A stretch of 64,000 nt of DNA. It comes from Chrysoperla carnea. Its lineage: Eukaryota > Arthropoda > Insecta > Neuroptera > Chrysopidae. How positions within the stretch are numbered: position 1 is the stretch's first letter; every line of letters starts with the position of its first letter. The position numbers were made by a program, and so were the translations under genes. The stretch spans positions 137,537,960 to 137,601,959 of the forward strand of contig NC_058337.1 in assembly GCF_905475395.1 (NCBI RefSeq). The letters are read 5' to 3'. Shown one piece after another: positions 14,721 through 26,840 of this stretch. The notes under the pieces are model-generated. The model saw only the letters and a program-made list of their open reading frames with translations, had not been told where the DNA came from and did not search any database.

Positions 14721-15689
14721 AACGCTAAAAATTCGATGTCAATCATACGATCGTATGTCCTTTTGTCTCAATTTGAGAAATATGATAAGCTTTTCTAAGA
14801 ACTTTCCTGTTCGATTCTTATAATATCCCATAATTTTTAACATCTAATAATAATATCATCTAATAATATAACTCGTTGTCGTTGTCAAAAAAGGGCCTTA
14901 AACACTAATAAATAAATTTTAATAATATCTCAATAATAACAATAGCAATAATAGTAATAATAGAATGATATATGTAATATTTCAAATATATATTCGATTA
15001 TATTATATTACGTATATAATCATATAATTACATTAAAATGTAACTATAAATTTTAATAGGTATACGTTCGACTTCAACAATGCGTATGGATGTAATAATA
15101 TAATACCTACCTCCCACTCCAACATTAATATATGTATATAGATAGATATATAGAATATATCTAAATCCAATCCATATATGATAATTATAAACTAAAATGA
15201 TCCCCTAAATTATATATCATTTATGTACAGGATGTTTATTATATATTCAAGGAAGAAATTAACGTTAGCTTTTGTAGAGCTGGAGAGGAAACGTTTTGAA
15301 TTACGGCGGTGACAATGTATCGGTAAAAATTAACGGAGATATTAAATTGAGGACAAGGTACAAATCTTATTATATAAAACAAAGTCGGGCTAGTTACACC
15401 ATTTTTAACTCAAGAACATGTAAACCGATTTAAACCATCTCTGTATTGTTGGATTCGTCTCCACCCTGAATACTAAATTGATTTTACAAATAATATTTCT
15501 ATATTCATGGGCTTTATTTTATTTTATAAAAAGTTAGGGTTGCTTATCAAAAAATTTAAACCCCTGAAACAAAAAGGAAGACAAGTGAGCAAAAAGGAAG
15601 TAAAGTGCGGTACTATTTGTGTTTAAAGTTGAAACTGTCTAGCGAAGAGGGTGCGTAATTGGCAATATTGTGGTGTGGATTATTATTTA

Positions 15690-16440
15690 AATTACATTGG
15701 AAAATAATTCAAATTATAAAATTCAATGACCAAAAATATTTTACTCTGGTCAAATTTCTCTGGAAAATGATTGTCATCAAATTCAATAAAAAAAAGTAAT
15801 TTTCAGTTTTTCTAAAAATTAGGTTTTAACTATAAGGTTTTCACCGAAATTAACTGAATATGAGGCCGACTCCCAATTTTGGTATTTGAGTCGGGCTATA
15901 CATGCTTTATTTCAAAAACTAGAATTTAGGAGCTTTTTTTGTGTGAATTTTTCTTTTCCCTGGTGCAAATGACTTTGGAAAATGATTTTCATCAAACTTA
16001 TTTACAAAAAAATAGTTTCGATTTTTCCAAAATTTCTTTCTTTTTAACCTGTTTAAAAATGGTGTTAAAAGATCATTTTGAGGCATGATTTACGAAAATC
16101 CATTTCAAATATCGATATGAAACATCAGGTTTTTAGAAATCTTTTTTAGCCATAATTTACGAAAATTCATCTCAAATTTCGGAAGGGGGGGGGGTGTTTT
16201 TACATGCTATATTTGAAGTATGGCACTATTTTCTCTCGGGTTTTAGCAAAGTTTGATAAACTTTCATTAAATTGAATGACCAAAACCTCTGCCCTTTTAT
16301 AAAATCGAGATATCTTAAAAAAAAAAATTTCTTCTGAAGTTGTGAAAAACCATGTTTAAAAATCATTTCGATTCTTAATTTACGAAAACGCTATTGATTT
16401 TTACAATTTTAAGAATTTTGGGCTGGGACAGGGGTTTTAG
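15690..16440 (+). repeat. Diverged direct repeats
   Basis: CTCTGGAAAATGATTGTCATCAAATTC near 15765 and CTTTGGAAAATGATTTTCATCAAACTT near 15970 head similar segments (AGTTTTTCTAAAAATT, TTTTTCCAAAATTT). A third weaker copy is near 16270. A run of 10 G is at 16187. Confidence 0.5.
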
Positions 16441-17002
16441 GCCATAAAACAAAAAGACAAATTTATAATTTACTTGTAATCTTACCTTCAAAATTTAAAG
16501 AATTCCTTATACATTACAATATACATATATATGGGCATCCGCATGTATTTATTGATAGGATTTATGTAGGATATTGTTAAGTTTAATGTCAAATAGGATT
16601 TGCTTTGTATAACACCCCTACGTTTACATATAACAAGCGGAGTAGAATTGATGATGTAGATAAGATAAAATTGATCTGACCATCATTTAAACTTTATTGA
16701 TGCATGGATAATATTAAATTATACCTATCTATACATAATCTATTATTATTTATGCTGAGGAAATAAACAATGCAACTATACAATTAATAGATATTATTAG
16801 CAAAATGACATGATTCTTGTCAAAGATCTTATAGAAAATTCGAAGTGTAAGGCTTAATGAGACAAGAGTAAGTTAATGACATAAAGTTCATATTCGATTC
16901 GAGTTCATTTCTAAAATTTTATTACTTTTGCATATTAAATTTCTACATTTCTGAAGGAAATTACCTTTAAAGCTGAATCATGCTTAAATGAAAAAAAAAC
17001 AG

Positions 17003-17075
17003 TCGAACCCGGACTTCTTGGATTCATGTCAAGCGCCCTACCAATTAGGCTATTCGAGTTCTAGACATGAATGCT
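17003..17075 (-). mobile_element. tRNA-like SINE head or tRNA pseudogene
   Basis: TAGCCTAATTGG fits the A box exactly and GGGTTCGACT the core of the B box. The anticodon loop has extra bases and the acceptor 3' half is replaced by a T run (17003 leftwards). Confidence 0.45.
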
Positions 17076-17639
17076 ATTTTTTCAACTTGAATTTTCTTAC
17101 TTTGTTTATCCACTTATTTATTATTATTACTTTTTGTTTTTTCTTTACTTTTAATCATGCATACGATATTTATTTACATCATGGTCTCTTCGATTATAAT
17201 TGATGTTTTCAATATGATACATACAGCGTAAACTAAATATTGACAAATATCTTTTGTAGTAATCTTAATTAAAGAGAATTTAAAAAAAAATTAATCTCAA
17301 TCATACTGTTCATAAAATGTTTCTAGTGGATCATTTTCCTCGCTGTTAACTGTATATCGTCGACTATTGTCGGCTGGCTGGTTTCCGAATACAAGATAAA
17401 CTTTTATTTTGTGAAGAAAAACTTTTCAATTTGATAAGTAAATAAAAATAAGTTGGATACTTCATTTAATTTTTTTCTAGCCGATATATAGGATGAATAC
17501 AAATTATACTCATTCTTAACATGAGTAGCTTTTTCTTTTAAATAATTTGATTAAAACGAAGTGAAAATTTCTTTAGGCGAGTAAAATCTTATGAATTAGT
17601 ATCACCAACCGACATTTTAATGCTAGGCAAAAAAAAGTT

Positions 17640-17700
17640 AATAACTGCACCGAGATTCGAACGCAGGCCTTTCTAGAAAGTATGAAACGAACTGACCAAA
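17640..17700 (-). mobile_element. tRNA-like 3' half, SINE fragment
   Basis: On the minus strand TTTCTAGAAAGGCCTGCGTTCGAATCTCGGTGC looks like a tRNA anticodon and T arm with an intact TTCGAATC; the 5' half is poor. Confidence 0.35.
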
Positions 17701-18359
17701 AAACTTTTGTGTTTTTTTCATAAAAGATAAAAATTGATGCAATTCATAATTGTTACTCGGCACTTACACGGTTCCTAAGCACTCTGAGCTTTGTCGTTTT
17801 TGAGATCTAAGATTGATGATCGCATGCTCGCTTATTTCATCAGCCATTTGCTGATTGATTTTTTTTTTACATTTGATTGGCAGGAGCCCCTATGCATTCG
17901 TCCATCCTGGACCAGAGTCATAGTTAAATTTTTTAATTAAAAATTGATTCGTGATGATAAAAAACTTAAATAAAACATCCTTTATATTTAAGAAAGGATG
18001 TTATAAGAAAAAAGGATTTTACACTGAAGAAAGTCAAATAAATCTCAGTATATTTAAATAAATAAATATTTGACTAATTATATGAAGCAGATAAAGAACA
18101 TTTGTCATTATTTGTTTGTGTCTGGTTCTAGATTTTTGTATTCGTAACAAAAAAAACTAAAAATTAATACAAAATGGGGCAAAAAAAAAAAACAATTTTT
18201 AATTCAAAAAATCATCGGATATTCTTATAAGTCTTGTTCAATTTGTTTTCTAGAGATCATTGAACGTCTGAACTTCTGATAAGTCCGTCAAATATAAGAG
18301 ATTGGTTGAGGTATCTAACGTCACAACAACGTAAAGCAACCGAATTTTTGCCTTCAAAA

Positions 18360-18660
18360 TTAAAAAATATATTTGTATACCATGTATATGAAATATACCA
18401 AGGAATACTAAGTTTATTCCCAAGTTTGTAACGCTTAAAAATATTGATGCTATGAACAAAATTTTGGTATAGGTGTTCATAAAATCATTTAATTAGTCCA
18501 TTTCCGGTTGTCTGTCTGTCTGTCTTCTGTCGTCTATCCGTCTGTCATCACGTTTACTCAAAAACGAAAAGAGATATCAAGCTGAAATTTTTATAGCGTG
18601 CTGAAGACGTAAACTACTTCTTGAACTTTTTTCGTGGCGTTGCCTAACTCATAAATTATT
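18360..18660 (-). repeat. Dispersed repeat R1, copy 2
   Basis: Reverse-orientation match to 5880-6090, including the AACGCTTAAAAATATTGATGC segment, a CTGT-rich simple tract at 18510-18550 and AAAACGAAAAGAGATATCAAG. Truncated at the distal end. Confidence 0.65.
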
Positions 18661-19299
18661 TTCTTTCCAGATCTCATCATTGAGATAGTATGCTTCTGGG
18701 ATACAGATGAGTTCTGCCGGAGCGATACAGTGTTTCTATCAAAGATACAATCTTTATCTGAGTAAATTATCTTGTATAAGAAGACGTAATCGAAAGACTA
18801 TACTTCGGGCGGAAATTTTTTTTATATACTCTGATATAATATATCCAGAGTATATAAACAACTGTCTCTGATAGTTGATGTATTTTGTTAAAGAAACTTG
18901 AATACTACGAAGATTTTTATGATAGTAAGCATAAAATTTTATATTTCGTTTCCTCTTTCTTATCTTGCTGTACTAACATCTAACGGTTTTCATAACAAGA
19001 ATTTGACGGAAAAAAAAACTTGAACTCCTTTCACAAAAAGATTTTCATTTAAAAAAATAAAAAATTTACATGAAGGAAAAAGCATTTTTAAAAATATAAT
19101 ATTCACACTTACTAACAATAGAAAGAAAAGCGTACATTGTATTGGGATGATGTATTACACATGCGAAATCGTTTTTTAAAATTGTCGGTACAATTGCCGA
19201 AAAATAACTTTATTCATAAAAATTTTAGTGCTTTTTCTTATCTGTGCCATTATATCAGAACAGAGAGATTTTTTTTTAAGTTTCCACTTCTTTATTTCG

Positions 19300-19806
19300 A
19301 ATACTGGGTGGAAAAAAAAAGTAAGGATGTTTGTTTGTGTGTTTGTTTGTTACGCTTGCTTTCACGCAAAAACTAGCAAATGGTTTTTAATGAAACTGTA
19401 CAGAAATACAGCTCATACATCCGAATAATCAGAATAATAAATGAGCTATAAATTAAAAAGATATAGATAATAAAAAAAATTTTTTATTTTTAATAAATTT
19501 AATCACTTATTTACTATTTTAAATTTTTATAGACATCTTTAATTTATGGTTCAAAATGATGATCACAGAGCAGAAAATGAACATAAATATTTCTGTAAAA
19601 ATTTAAAATAGTAAATGCCACAATTCATGGCTACCTTTTCTGATATACTCAATGAATTATGACTACTTTACAATTTAAATAATTGAAAACTGTGTATATC
19701 TTCTAGCTGCGTAAAACAATCCCTTCAAGTGTTTACGGTGGAGGCTATAAAGCGGTGGTTTTTACTTTTAAGCCCAGTGAAGCGGGCGGGTATCAAGCTA
19801 GTATAG
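19300..19806 (+). mobile_element. Non-autonomous Helitron-like element
   Basis: The 5' part (GTTTGTTTGTTACGCTTGC, CACGCAAAAACTAGCAAATGG) is a common insect Helitron-type start. The right end has a GCCC...GGGC hairpin followed by GGGTATCAAGCTAGT, the hairpin plus CTAG|T pattern of Helitron ends. The left border is approximate. Confidence 0.5.
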
Positions 19807-20099
19807 ACTAAAACTCCTCAATTTTTTTACCATGTGTCTCATGAAATTTCACGTCCAATGCAAATAATCGCAACTTTCTAAGGTAGAATGTATAGATTCA
19901 AAATGGTTGTTTTGGAGGTTGATTTATTCAATTTCCGAAGTAGAATTGTGACGTATTATTACAATTTTTCCAAGTATTCTATTAATTATGATGCGTCAAA
20001 GAGAAAAATCCCATATTTAGAGCGTAAATACTTCATAATCTTAGCGTGAATATATTTAGGGGTTGTTTTCCTCATTTTCGGAAATAGATATTAAAATAA

Positions 20100-20260
20100 A
20101 TTATAACTGATATCCTATTCTGATGTATAAGCTATAATACTGTGAAGTTTCATAAAAATCCGTCAAGCAGTTTTTGCGTGGAAGCGTAACAAACCAACAC
20201 ACAAATAAACAAACACAGTTACAGTTATATTTATAATAATAGTTATAGGATAGAATGTAA
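20100..20260 (-). mobile_element. Fragment of the same Helitron-like family, reversed
   Basis: GTCAAGCAGTTTTTGCGTGGAAGCGTAACAAACC is the reverse complement of the 5' region at 19340-19390, with the same spacing of GTTTCATTAA-like and (AAAC)n tracts. Confidence 0.45.
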
Positions 20261-20289
20261 ACTTATCGTATATGTAAATTCTATGATTG

Positions 20290-20840
20290 GGTGACACTAA
20301 AGGCCGATACGAACGTGCTCCAATACAAAGACCGGGTATTCCATTGTATTTTAAGTATTTTGCACTTTAAAGATATATTTCATATAAACAGGATGTCACC
20401 ACATATTGGACACATGATCAGTAGATTCAATAAATTTTATATGTACGCGGATGACACAAATATTAAAACTTCCTCAATTGTCGTAACAGAAACTCAATCT
20501 AAGCTCGACATGTTCACAGTCTTTGACGACTTTTGCCATAGAATCAGTACCAAACTGAATCAAATAAAGATTTCGCCATTCTGCTTGCGAGGGTTGATTA
20601 ATATTCGATTGAAAACACTTCGATAATACGGAGCAGTCTAAACATTTAGGTTTAACAATTAATCGAAAGCTCGGCTGGGTCTGATTGATAACTTTAGTAC
20701 CAAAATTTCAAGATACTGCAAATAAATTATTTTTAAAACGAAAAATTATTCTTCGCTTTATGTTTCACTTAAAACCCAGAAAATCCATTGAACTTATTGT
20801 AAAAGTTTAACAATTTTTACTGTTCTTTGCACTTTTGGAG
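20290..20840 (+). mobile_element. Decayed non-LTR retrotransposon (reverse transcriptase remnant)
   Basis: A 111-residue frame contains FYMYADDTNIKTSS, the catalytic YADD box of a LINE reverse transcriptase, followed by a QSKLDMF...STKLNQIK stretch typical of the helix after it. After a frame break, EQSKHLGLTINRKLGW (about 20630-20680) matches the K-[YH]-LG-[VL]-T-[IL]-[DN]-x-K-L-x-W motif of jockey/CR1-like elements, then stops. Only this part of the palm and thumb is left, with at least one frameshift and one stop, so it is not functional. Confidence 0.68.
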
Positions 20841-22150
20841 GTATAAATGTAGAATCAACCCAAAATCTATACTAAAACTAAAATCGTTAACTTAACAGTA
20901 TACATAATATGACGAAAAATAAAGCATATTTTGGGTCAAATTTAGTGTAAGTAAATCACAAATGTTGGGTGAAAATTCAAATTTGGATATACGTACAAGA
21001 TTCTTAAATAATTAAGCTTATTAATTTTGAAAATATTTGAGAAGTAATCACATATTATTGGGAAAGGTAATAATAATTTGAATTACTAGAAAGTTTCAAA
21101 AAAAAACGTTACAATACTTACCTAATTTGTGAAAAGAACTTTATCGATAAGACTCCCTGTTTTAAAATCATCGCTTTACTATTGTTCCTCCTATCTATAA
21201 CAAACGTTCCTCGCTCGCGCTACTAAATTTTACATTCTCGTCTTTTGATATGGTGATTCCTTTTTTATTGTAATTTTTTTCGAATCATTTTTATGGTTCC
21301 GTCTCTTAAAATGGGGAAAAAAATGAACTGTTGAGTCTAATTGAGCGTTCTAAGAAATTTTATCGAACGGCTTGTTTATTGGACCATTAATGGACGTATT
21401 TAGTAGTTCATTAGAAAAAAAAACCATACAAAAGCTTGTTGGAAAAGTATTCTACTTCAAATTTTTTAGACCTAAAAATGAAATTTACAATTTTCGATAT
21501 TCTTTAAGAATGGAAACGTTACCTATATAATCATACCTGTGTCTTTAATTCTTTACTGATAAGGATTTGGTACGTATAATTCAAGGATTCTCTAGGGAAT
21601 AGCAAAAAATTTTCTGATTAATGAAGTTAGAGCTTAATAATGTCTGTAAGGCTCGATATACTTTTGAAGAATTTTTACTTATTTTGACTACTCGAATTCA
21701 ATACCTAGAAATCGACGTTACTAATGATAAACTTCTGTAAAATGGAACCATTTAAATGCTTCTTCGTCTTTGTACATACTTGACGATTTTATTCTATTTT
21801 TTTTTTTCTTCAAAAGAATGGTGTATTTTTTTGGTAAATTTATGGTTGCTCTATTGAAATATAATTTAATTGAACTATTCTTCATAAAAATGTTTGGGGT
21901 CACATAAATTTACGAACTAGGAAAAAAGAAAAATTTAATATTTTTCTATTGTATGAGTGTTGTAAGAATTTCCTTTATCGATGATTTCGATGAATTGATT
22001 TTCACTGATTTTTTACGATTTTGATGTTTTTATCTTATATATCGAATTGAAAATGATACAAATATGTACACCAAATAATATTTTAATAAAAGATTGTCAG
22101 TAAATCCAGCAACAAGAATTCTAATTTTGTTTGCATAATTAAAAAGTAGT
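20840..22150. other. Intergenic, nothing identified
   Basis: AT-rich and unremarkable between the LINE remnant and the 3' side of gene A. Confidence 0.45.
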
Positions 22151-22156
22151 AAAATA

Positions 22157-22239
22157 GTATATTACTCTACAAGGGCAGAAAAATATGATGGCGCGCAGAT
22201 CAGAGCTCTCAAGCTTTCTGCCCGTGTGATGTATACTAC
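22157..22239. repeat. Short hairpin element, copy 2
   Basis: A stem-loop with AAGGGCAGAAA pairing with TTTCTGCCCGTG, edges TATATTACTC and GTGATGTATACTA as in copy 1. Only the edges are shared, the stem sequence differs. Confidence 0.45.
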
Positions 22240-22244
22240 TTTTC

Positions 22245-22250
22245 TTTATT
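22245..22250 (-). terminator. Poly(A) signal AATAAA, gene A
   Basis: AATAAA on the minus strand about 195 bases past the gene A stop. It is the nearest perfect hexamer, just beyond a short hairpin element at 22157-22239 in plus-strand order. Confidence 0.45.
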
Positions 22251-22442
22251 TTCGGCCAAATGTACGTGCTTGCGGTTTCTTTTAGGAGGCCGAAAGTCTG
22301 ACATTTATGCTTTGGTACCATAGCATAAATTTCGGACTTTCTGTCTCTCAACAGAAGCAGAAAGTACGTACTCGAAGGAAAAATCAAACAAAAAATTAAA
22401 TTGACTATTAAAGCAAATACATCAATGATCTTTCTTCGAACT

Positions 22443-24338
22443 CTAATTATTTTTAATATTGATTTTTATCTGGCAACGTTCTTTTGCCTCACTACTCGAG
22501 GCGCCGCCTATGCCATGATTTAGACTAGGCCAAAGGTCAAAGGGATAGGGTCTAGTCTGACTGATCCCTGGCCAATTTAATAATGAAATACCATCGTCTA
22601 AATAATCTGAAAGTAATGGATTTCTTTCAAATGATTCTTCTTCATCTGAATCTCCTTCATCTAAAAATGATGGATAATAAGCAAGTGGATTTACTTCAAA
22701 TGGAACTTCTTCATCTGAATCTTCATAATGTGGATCATATGAAGGTTCAAATGAACTTTCTTCATCTGAACCTTCTTCATCTAAATAAGGTGGAATATAT
22801 TCTGGAATTATTTCATCTGAATCGTCTTCATTGGAATCTTCTTCTGGATAATAGGAAGCAATTGGACTTATTTCAAATGAATCTTCTTCATCTGAATCAT
22901 CTTCATCTGAATCGTCTTCATCTGAATTTTCTTCATCTAAGTAAGGTGGAACATATACTGGAATATTTTCATTTGAGTTTTCTTGAAGTTGTGGGTGTAC
23001 GCTAGACATGCCTGGTGAGCCACCCATCCCTGGGAAGCCTTGCATGTTAGGTGGATACATCATAATTGTCATATCTTTGCCCATTACTTGTTTTTTACCT
23101 TTATATAGATTATTGTTCGTTTTAGAAGGATGTCTAGAATGATGTTTTTGTATCCCATTGATTCTACTTTCATTTAAATTTACAACTTTTGCACGATTTG
23201 GGCTTCCCATTCCCATTAATACTCGTCGTAATTCGTTGAAATTGTTGAATGGTCGAGCACTTCGTGATCTTCGGTTAGAAACATCGGTTGAAGCGTTTGA
23301 TAACCAAATTTTGGAAATAATAATACTGCATACTGCCAACTAATCAAAATATTTTATAAGTATTTTTTTAAGACTAATCAGATAAGACAGTTCATTATAA
23401 ATATTCAATGTACGTGTGATATTGAAAAAATCGATTGGAAAACGAAAAAAGCACATCTAGGCGAACGAAAAAGATCTCTACAAAATTTCTATTTGATGCG
23501 AAATTTCCGAGATATTCCCAGTTATTATCCAATCACACACAAAACACTAAAAGTCAGGGGACAAGTAATCAGATGTTTTTTTTAAGGAATGGAACAATAT
23601 TGAAAATGCATATTTTTTTGAAACTGAACTGAAAATATACGAATATTTTTAATAAATCTGATTAAGAATGTTTCTAGTTACTTAACCACGCTTTGGTATA
23701 TAGTACTAAGAATGAGTTATAATAGATCTGCAGATAAAAGGACGTTCCCAGAGTGTATGAAAATATTTGAGACTTACGTTTCAAATTTTCAGGATGAATT
23801 ATGTCAGAACTTGGAAAAATTAGACGAAAATTAATAATAAAATTTTTCGATATTATAGTTTTTGAAATGTTGATGCCTAAAGATTTAGACAAAATCACTT
23901 ATAGAAGAAATAAAACACAAATGCAATTCATTTCATCATTTTATATGTATTTGATGGAAAAACGAGGGCCGCTTGTTAAAATTTTCTTTATAGGAAAATA
24001 TTTGTCATATTTTTAGTTAATGAATATATGAAGTTTTTCCAATTAATTCAAGAAAATTAGCCTTGGTACATATCTAAGCATATCTTTAAAAACACTTCAA
24101 TATAGCATTTACATGTTAAAAATGCAAACAGCTCAAATCAAAAAATTTATCACCGTAGGGAGTTTTAAAAAATTTACCTGCTTATGTGGCATTAATGAGA
24201 ATGCATATAAACGATTTAAAAATGATGCTAAGAAAACGTAATTTTTGTCGCAACGTCCTTAATTGATGGAACACAAAAAGCAAGTAAAAAAATAAAATTA
24301 AAAATTGAATTTACCAAAAAAAAATTCGAAACTTTCAT
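22443..24338 (-). CDS. Gene A: secreted acidic SDEE-repeat protein (two exons)
   Basis: Not a family I can name. The model has exon 1 at 24315-24338 (ATG AAA GTT TCG ... TTG, 8 codons), a GTAAAT donor, an intron at 23340-24314, a GATTAG acceptor, and exon 2 at 22443-23339; total about 306 residues. The joined N-terminus, MKVSNFFL + LAVCSIIISKIWLSNAST, is a good signal peptide split by a phase-0 intron. The mature chain starts basic (RRSRSARP), carries a GKDMTIMMYPP segment matching gene D's GKQNMAIIFPP, then a Pro/Gly/Met stretch (FPGMGGSPGM). About 150 residues of SDEEDD clusters alternate with PPYLDEE and SFE/PFE motifs. The tail is Trp/Pro-rich and ends CQIKINIKNN, like C and D. The many S-x-E sites would suit secretory-pathway (Fam20-type) kinases, which is inference. 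TATA, initiator and poly(A) signals lie in place. It is the leftmost of four tandem paralogues. The exon 1 assignment rests on its close match to exon 1 of gene D. Confidence 0.84.
22640..22965 (-). repeat. SDEE-rich coding repeat region of gene A
   Basis: Imperfect repeats on the GAT/GAA/TCA codons encode SDEEDD clusters. A looser ~45-residue period joins PPYLDEE, a SDEE run and an SFE or PFE motif. Less regular than the repeats of C and D, so probably older. Confidence 0.75.
23340..24314 (-). other. Intron of gene A
   Basis: 975 bases, GTAAAT donor and GATTAG acceptor, no coding signal. At about 23795-23850 it carries a short stretch (GATGAATTATGTCAGAACTTGG) resembling the TTAA-type foldback repeats at 608-1007 and 3082-3200. 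Confidence 0.7.
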
Positions 24339-24395
24339 ATTTGATTTGAAACACTAAAATATTTTTAAATTCAACGATTTCATATTTTTTTAATA

Positions 24396-24430
24396 ACTGA
24401 TTTTTAATTGAATGTTTGCTTGCTTTATAC
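24396..24430 (-). promoter_or_regulatory. Core promoter of gene A: TATA box and initiator
   Basis: On the minus strand GTATAAAGC (24422-24430) is followed 31 bases later by ATCAGT (initiator A at 24398), the standard arthropod TATA-Inr spacing. The 5' UTR to the ATG at 24338 would be about 59 bases. The same pair at the same spacing precedes gene D. Confidence 0.7.
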
Positions 24431-25334
24431 GATGAGAGCAAGAATTTAAAATATAGAACAAGAGCCAATGATTCATTTTGTTTTGGTAGTAAAGATATTT
24501 TAAATAAATTAAGTAGAAAGATTCTGTTAGATTCATATGTACCTTTACTCCATGTCATTAAAAACACACATTCTAAGCGTTATTACTATAATCTTACATG
24601 TGATGAGTACACTTAGAATGTCTTAACTAGAGTCATTTCAATAAAATTGAATATAAGCTAATAAAAGCTAGGTCACATATATTTTGATCCATTTTCGAAT
24701 TTGAAGGTGTTTACAATAGCTTCATACTGCATTATCATATTGAAACATGCAAATTATAGGCAACATCACGAAATATTGCATATTTTTGAAGAAATTTTTT
24801 GATGAAATCTTTATAATTAGATTATATCGTGGTATTTTCTAAAAAAATCAGAATCTTTATAGATAGAGAATCAAAAGCTAAAAAAACCCACATTTTCTGC
24901 CTAAAAAAATCTTTGGCTCTTCGTCTAAAATTCGCGGTATATTATCTACATACTAATAATCACAGTTGATGTATCATATTTTATACCGATTTTTGTTTTT
25001 CTGTAATTTACACTTCTCCATTTCTGAAACTTAATGCTAGTTTTGGTAATTGCATACACGATCTTTTTGAATGTCTTCTTTCCAAATGTCTGCTCATGGT
25101 AGAGGTACCTAAATTCAAAAATTATGTTTTTATAAATGAACTCTGAAAAGCGTTATATTATTTTGTGTAAAATTTTATTAAGATTATTTTTGTACATAGG
25201 CTATAAGGTAGCGAAATTCTGATCGCGTTTAGCGATTTTATTATATTAATTATTTAATTGGGGGTAAAAATTTTAATTTAATGGCTACCATGGTTTGAAT
25301 CGTCACCTTGGAAGCGGCATGCATACCACATACC

Positions 25335-25445
25335 ATACAGGGTGGATCGTTTTAATCTATTATAGCTTATGGCTGGTTTTGTAGTAGACCAATCAAAAAA
25401 TAACTTAGGCCCAAATTGCTGAATTTCAAAAGTTTAAAGTCTTTA
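25335..25445 (+). mobile_element. Left part of a mariner-like MITE
   Basis: TACAGGGTGGATCGTTTTAATC followed by GACCAATCAAAAAATAACTTA, matching the left ends at 51200 and 60775. No right end seen. Confidence 0.4.
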
Positions 25446-25949
25446 TTTCTGTCTCTAATTCCCATGGCAGCCTATCGTCTTTTCTTTTTTTTTTTGTTTC
25501 TTTTTATCAATTTCAGTGAAGTCTTCGTTTAGTGCAGAAAATATAATCAAAATGAACGCTACCTAGCATAAATATTAACCACTTTTAATTTTATGAGTAA
25601 TCTAGATTTTTATTTAGAGTGTCATTGATTATTCAATGGGTTTTAGTAAGTAGAGATTTATTTATCATTAAATTACGAAATTCTATACATTAAAAAAAAA
25701 AAAATTTTTATTTCTTTAAAACTCGAATTAAATTTTGTAATGAAAAATTAATTATTTTGAAAACTAATACTATCATCAAGCAGTCTAATCTTACAGTCTT
25801 ACAGATTACAGAAATTCAATTCACGAATAGATTTCATGAGGTAGTTTAGTCACGCAAGCCAAATCTTAAGAAATCTTCTAAACTTTGAATATAAACCATT
25901 GATTAATTTTTTTCCAGTGAAGGAGATTAACCGTTTTGTCAAAAAAGTA

Positions 25950-26096
25950 ATGTTCTTGACGTTCTTGCCTGTATCCTTCTTCTTCCATCTTATACTCTTT
26001 GGGAATGGTAACTTTAGCAATTGTTATGGCGGACGAGTCAATGCAGTTGGTGATTCGCGCAATACTTCTGGTGGAAAGCCCTATTCAATACTGTAA
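25950..26096 (+). CDS. Candidate small secreted peptide or terminal exon
   Basis: A 48-residue frame begins MFLTFLPVSFFFHLILFGNG, a credible signal peptide, followed by a 28-residue polar chain with one Cys (FSNCYGGRVNAVGDSRNT, then GGKPYSIL and a stop). A strong pyrimidine-AG (TTTTTTTCCAG at 25908-25918) lies just upstream and the frame is open back to it, so this could be the last exon of a longer gene. An AATAAA-like motif is near 26209. It stands in the spacer between genes A and B on the opposite strand. No known neuropeptide motif with a dibasic or amidation site is visible, and a chance frame in AT-rich DNA is quite possible. Confidence 0.3.
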   Translation: MFLTFLPVSFFFHLILFGNGNFSNCYGGRVNAVGDSRNTSGGKPYSIL

Positions 26097-26489
26097 TATT
26101 ATTTAGGTTAACATAGATACTATATTATTTGTCTCTATATCAAACCAGCTTTGTAGTAATTTTTGGACAAATTGACATATTTTAGTTAATAAGGATATCA
26201 ATTGGGTATAAAATAAAAATTGGAAAATTTTATAATTAAAATTATTTTATTTCAAGAGTCAAATAGTAGTTAGTTTATAATACAACTTTTGTAAAAAAAC
26301 ATTTCAAGAAGAAAAAAAACCTAAAGATAAAGAAAATGCTGGTTTGTAAATCAATGTGTGATAATACTCAGGAACGGTTCCATTCAGTTGAAACTTAATA
26401 AATATTAAGTAGCTGTCGTTGAATACAAGTGCCATCTGTTATCAAATAAAATAATCCATTTATTGTATATCATCTCTGTTCCTATCCCT

Positions 26490-26660
26490 ATATATTATAA
26501 ATGTGAAAGTAAGGGTGTTTAATTATTTGTTTGTTACGATTTGGCGGAAAAACTACTGAATGTATTTGAAAGAAACTTGACAATAATATAGCCCATATAT
26601 AAGAATAACACATGGGCTATAATTTTTAAAGATACATTTAAAAAATGATATTTATTGTTT
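26490..26660 (+). mobile_element. 5' fragment of a Helitron-like element
   Basis: GTGAAAGTAAGGGTGTTTAATTATTTGTTTGTTACGATT followed by GGCGGAAAAACTACTGAATG matches the start at 19320. No 3' end found. Confidence 0.4.
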
Positions 26661-26840
26661 TGACATTTCATAAAACATTGCGAAGGAGATGCAGTTTATG
26701 GACATCTGTTCAAACAAGGTTATATTATTTTATTTACTTTTTATTGATCTTTGCCATTTATTTAAGGACGAAAGAAATTATTGTGTAATTTAAAAAAAAT
26801 TAAAAGGTCATTTTTAAAGACTTTATTACCTACGTCTTTT

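Larger units (their letters stand above)
11440..18360. other. Intergenic, repeats only
   Basis: Contains the hairpin at 12191-12300, repeats at 14090-14720 and 15690-16440, and tRNA-like fragments near 17.0 and 17.65 kb. Around 14900-15200 it is simple TA/ATA-rich sequence. No coding evidence. Confidence 0.5.

Noticed and set aside
22583-23005. 140-residue plus-strand frame
   Set aside because: Antisense shadow of the SDEE repeats of gene A.
24298-24567. 89-residue minus frame over exon 1 of gene A
   Set aside because: It is in a different frame from the 8-codon exon, runs through the promoter, and has no homologue at gene D.
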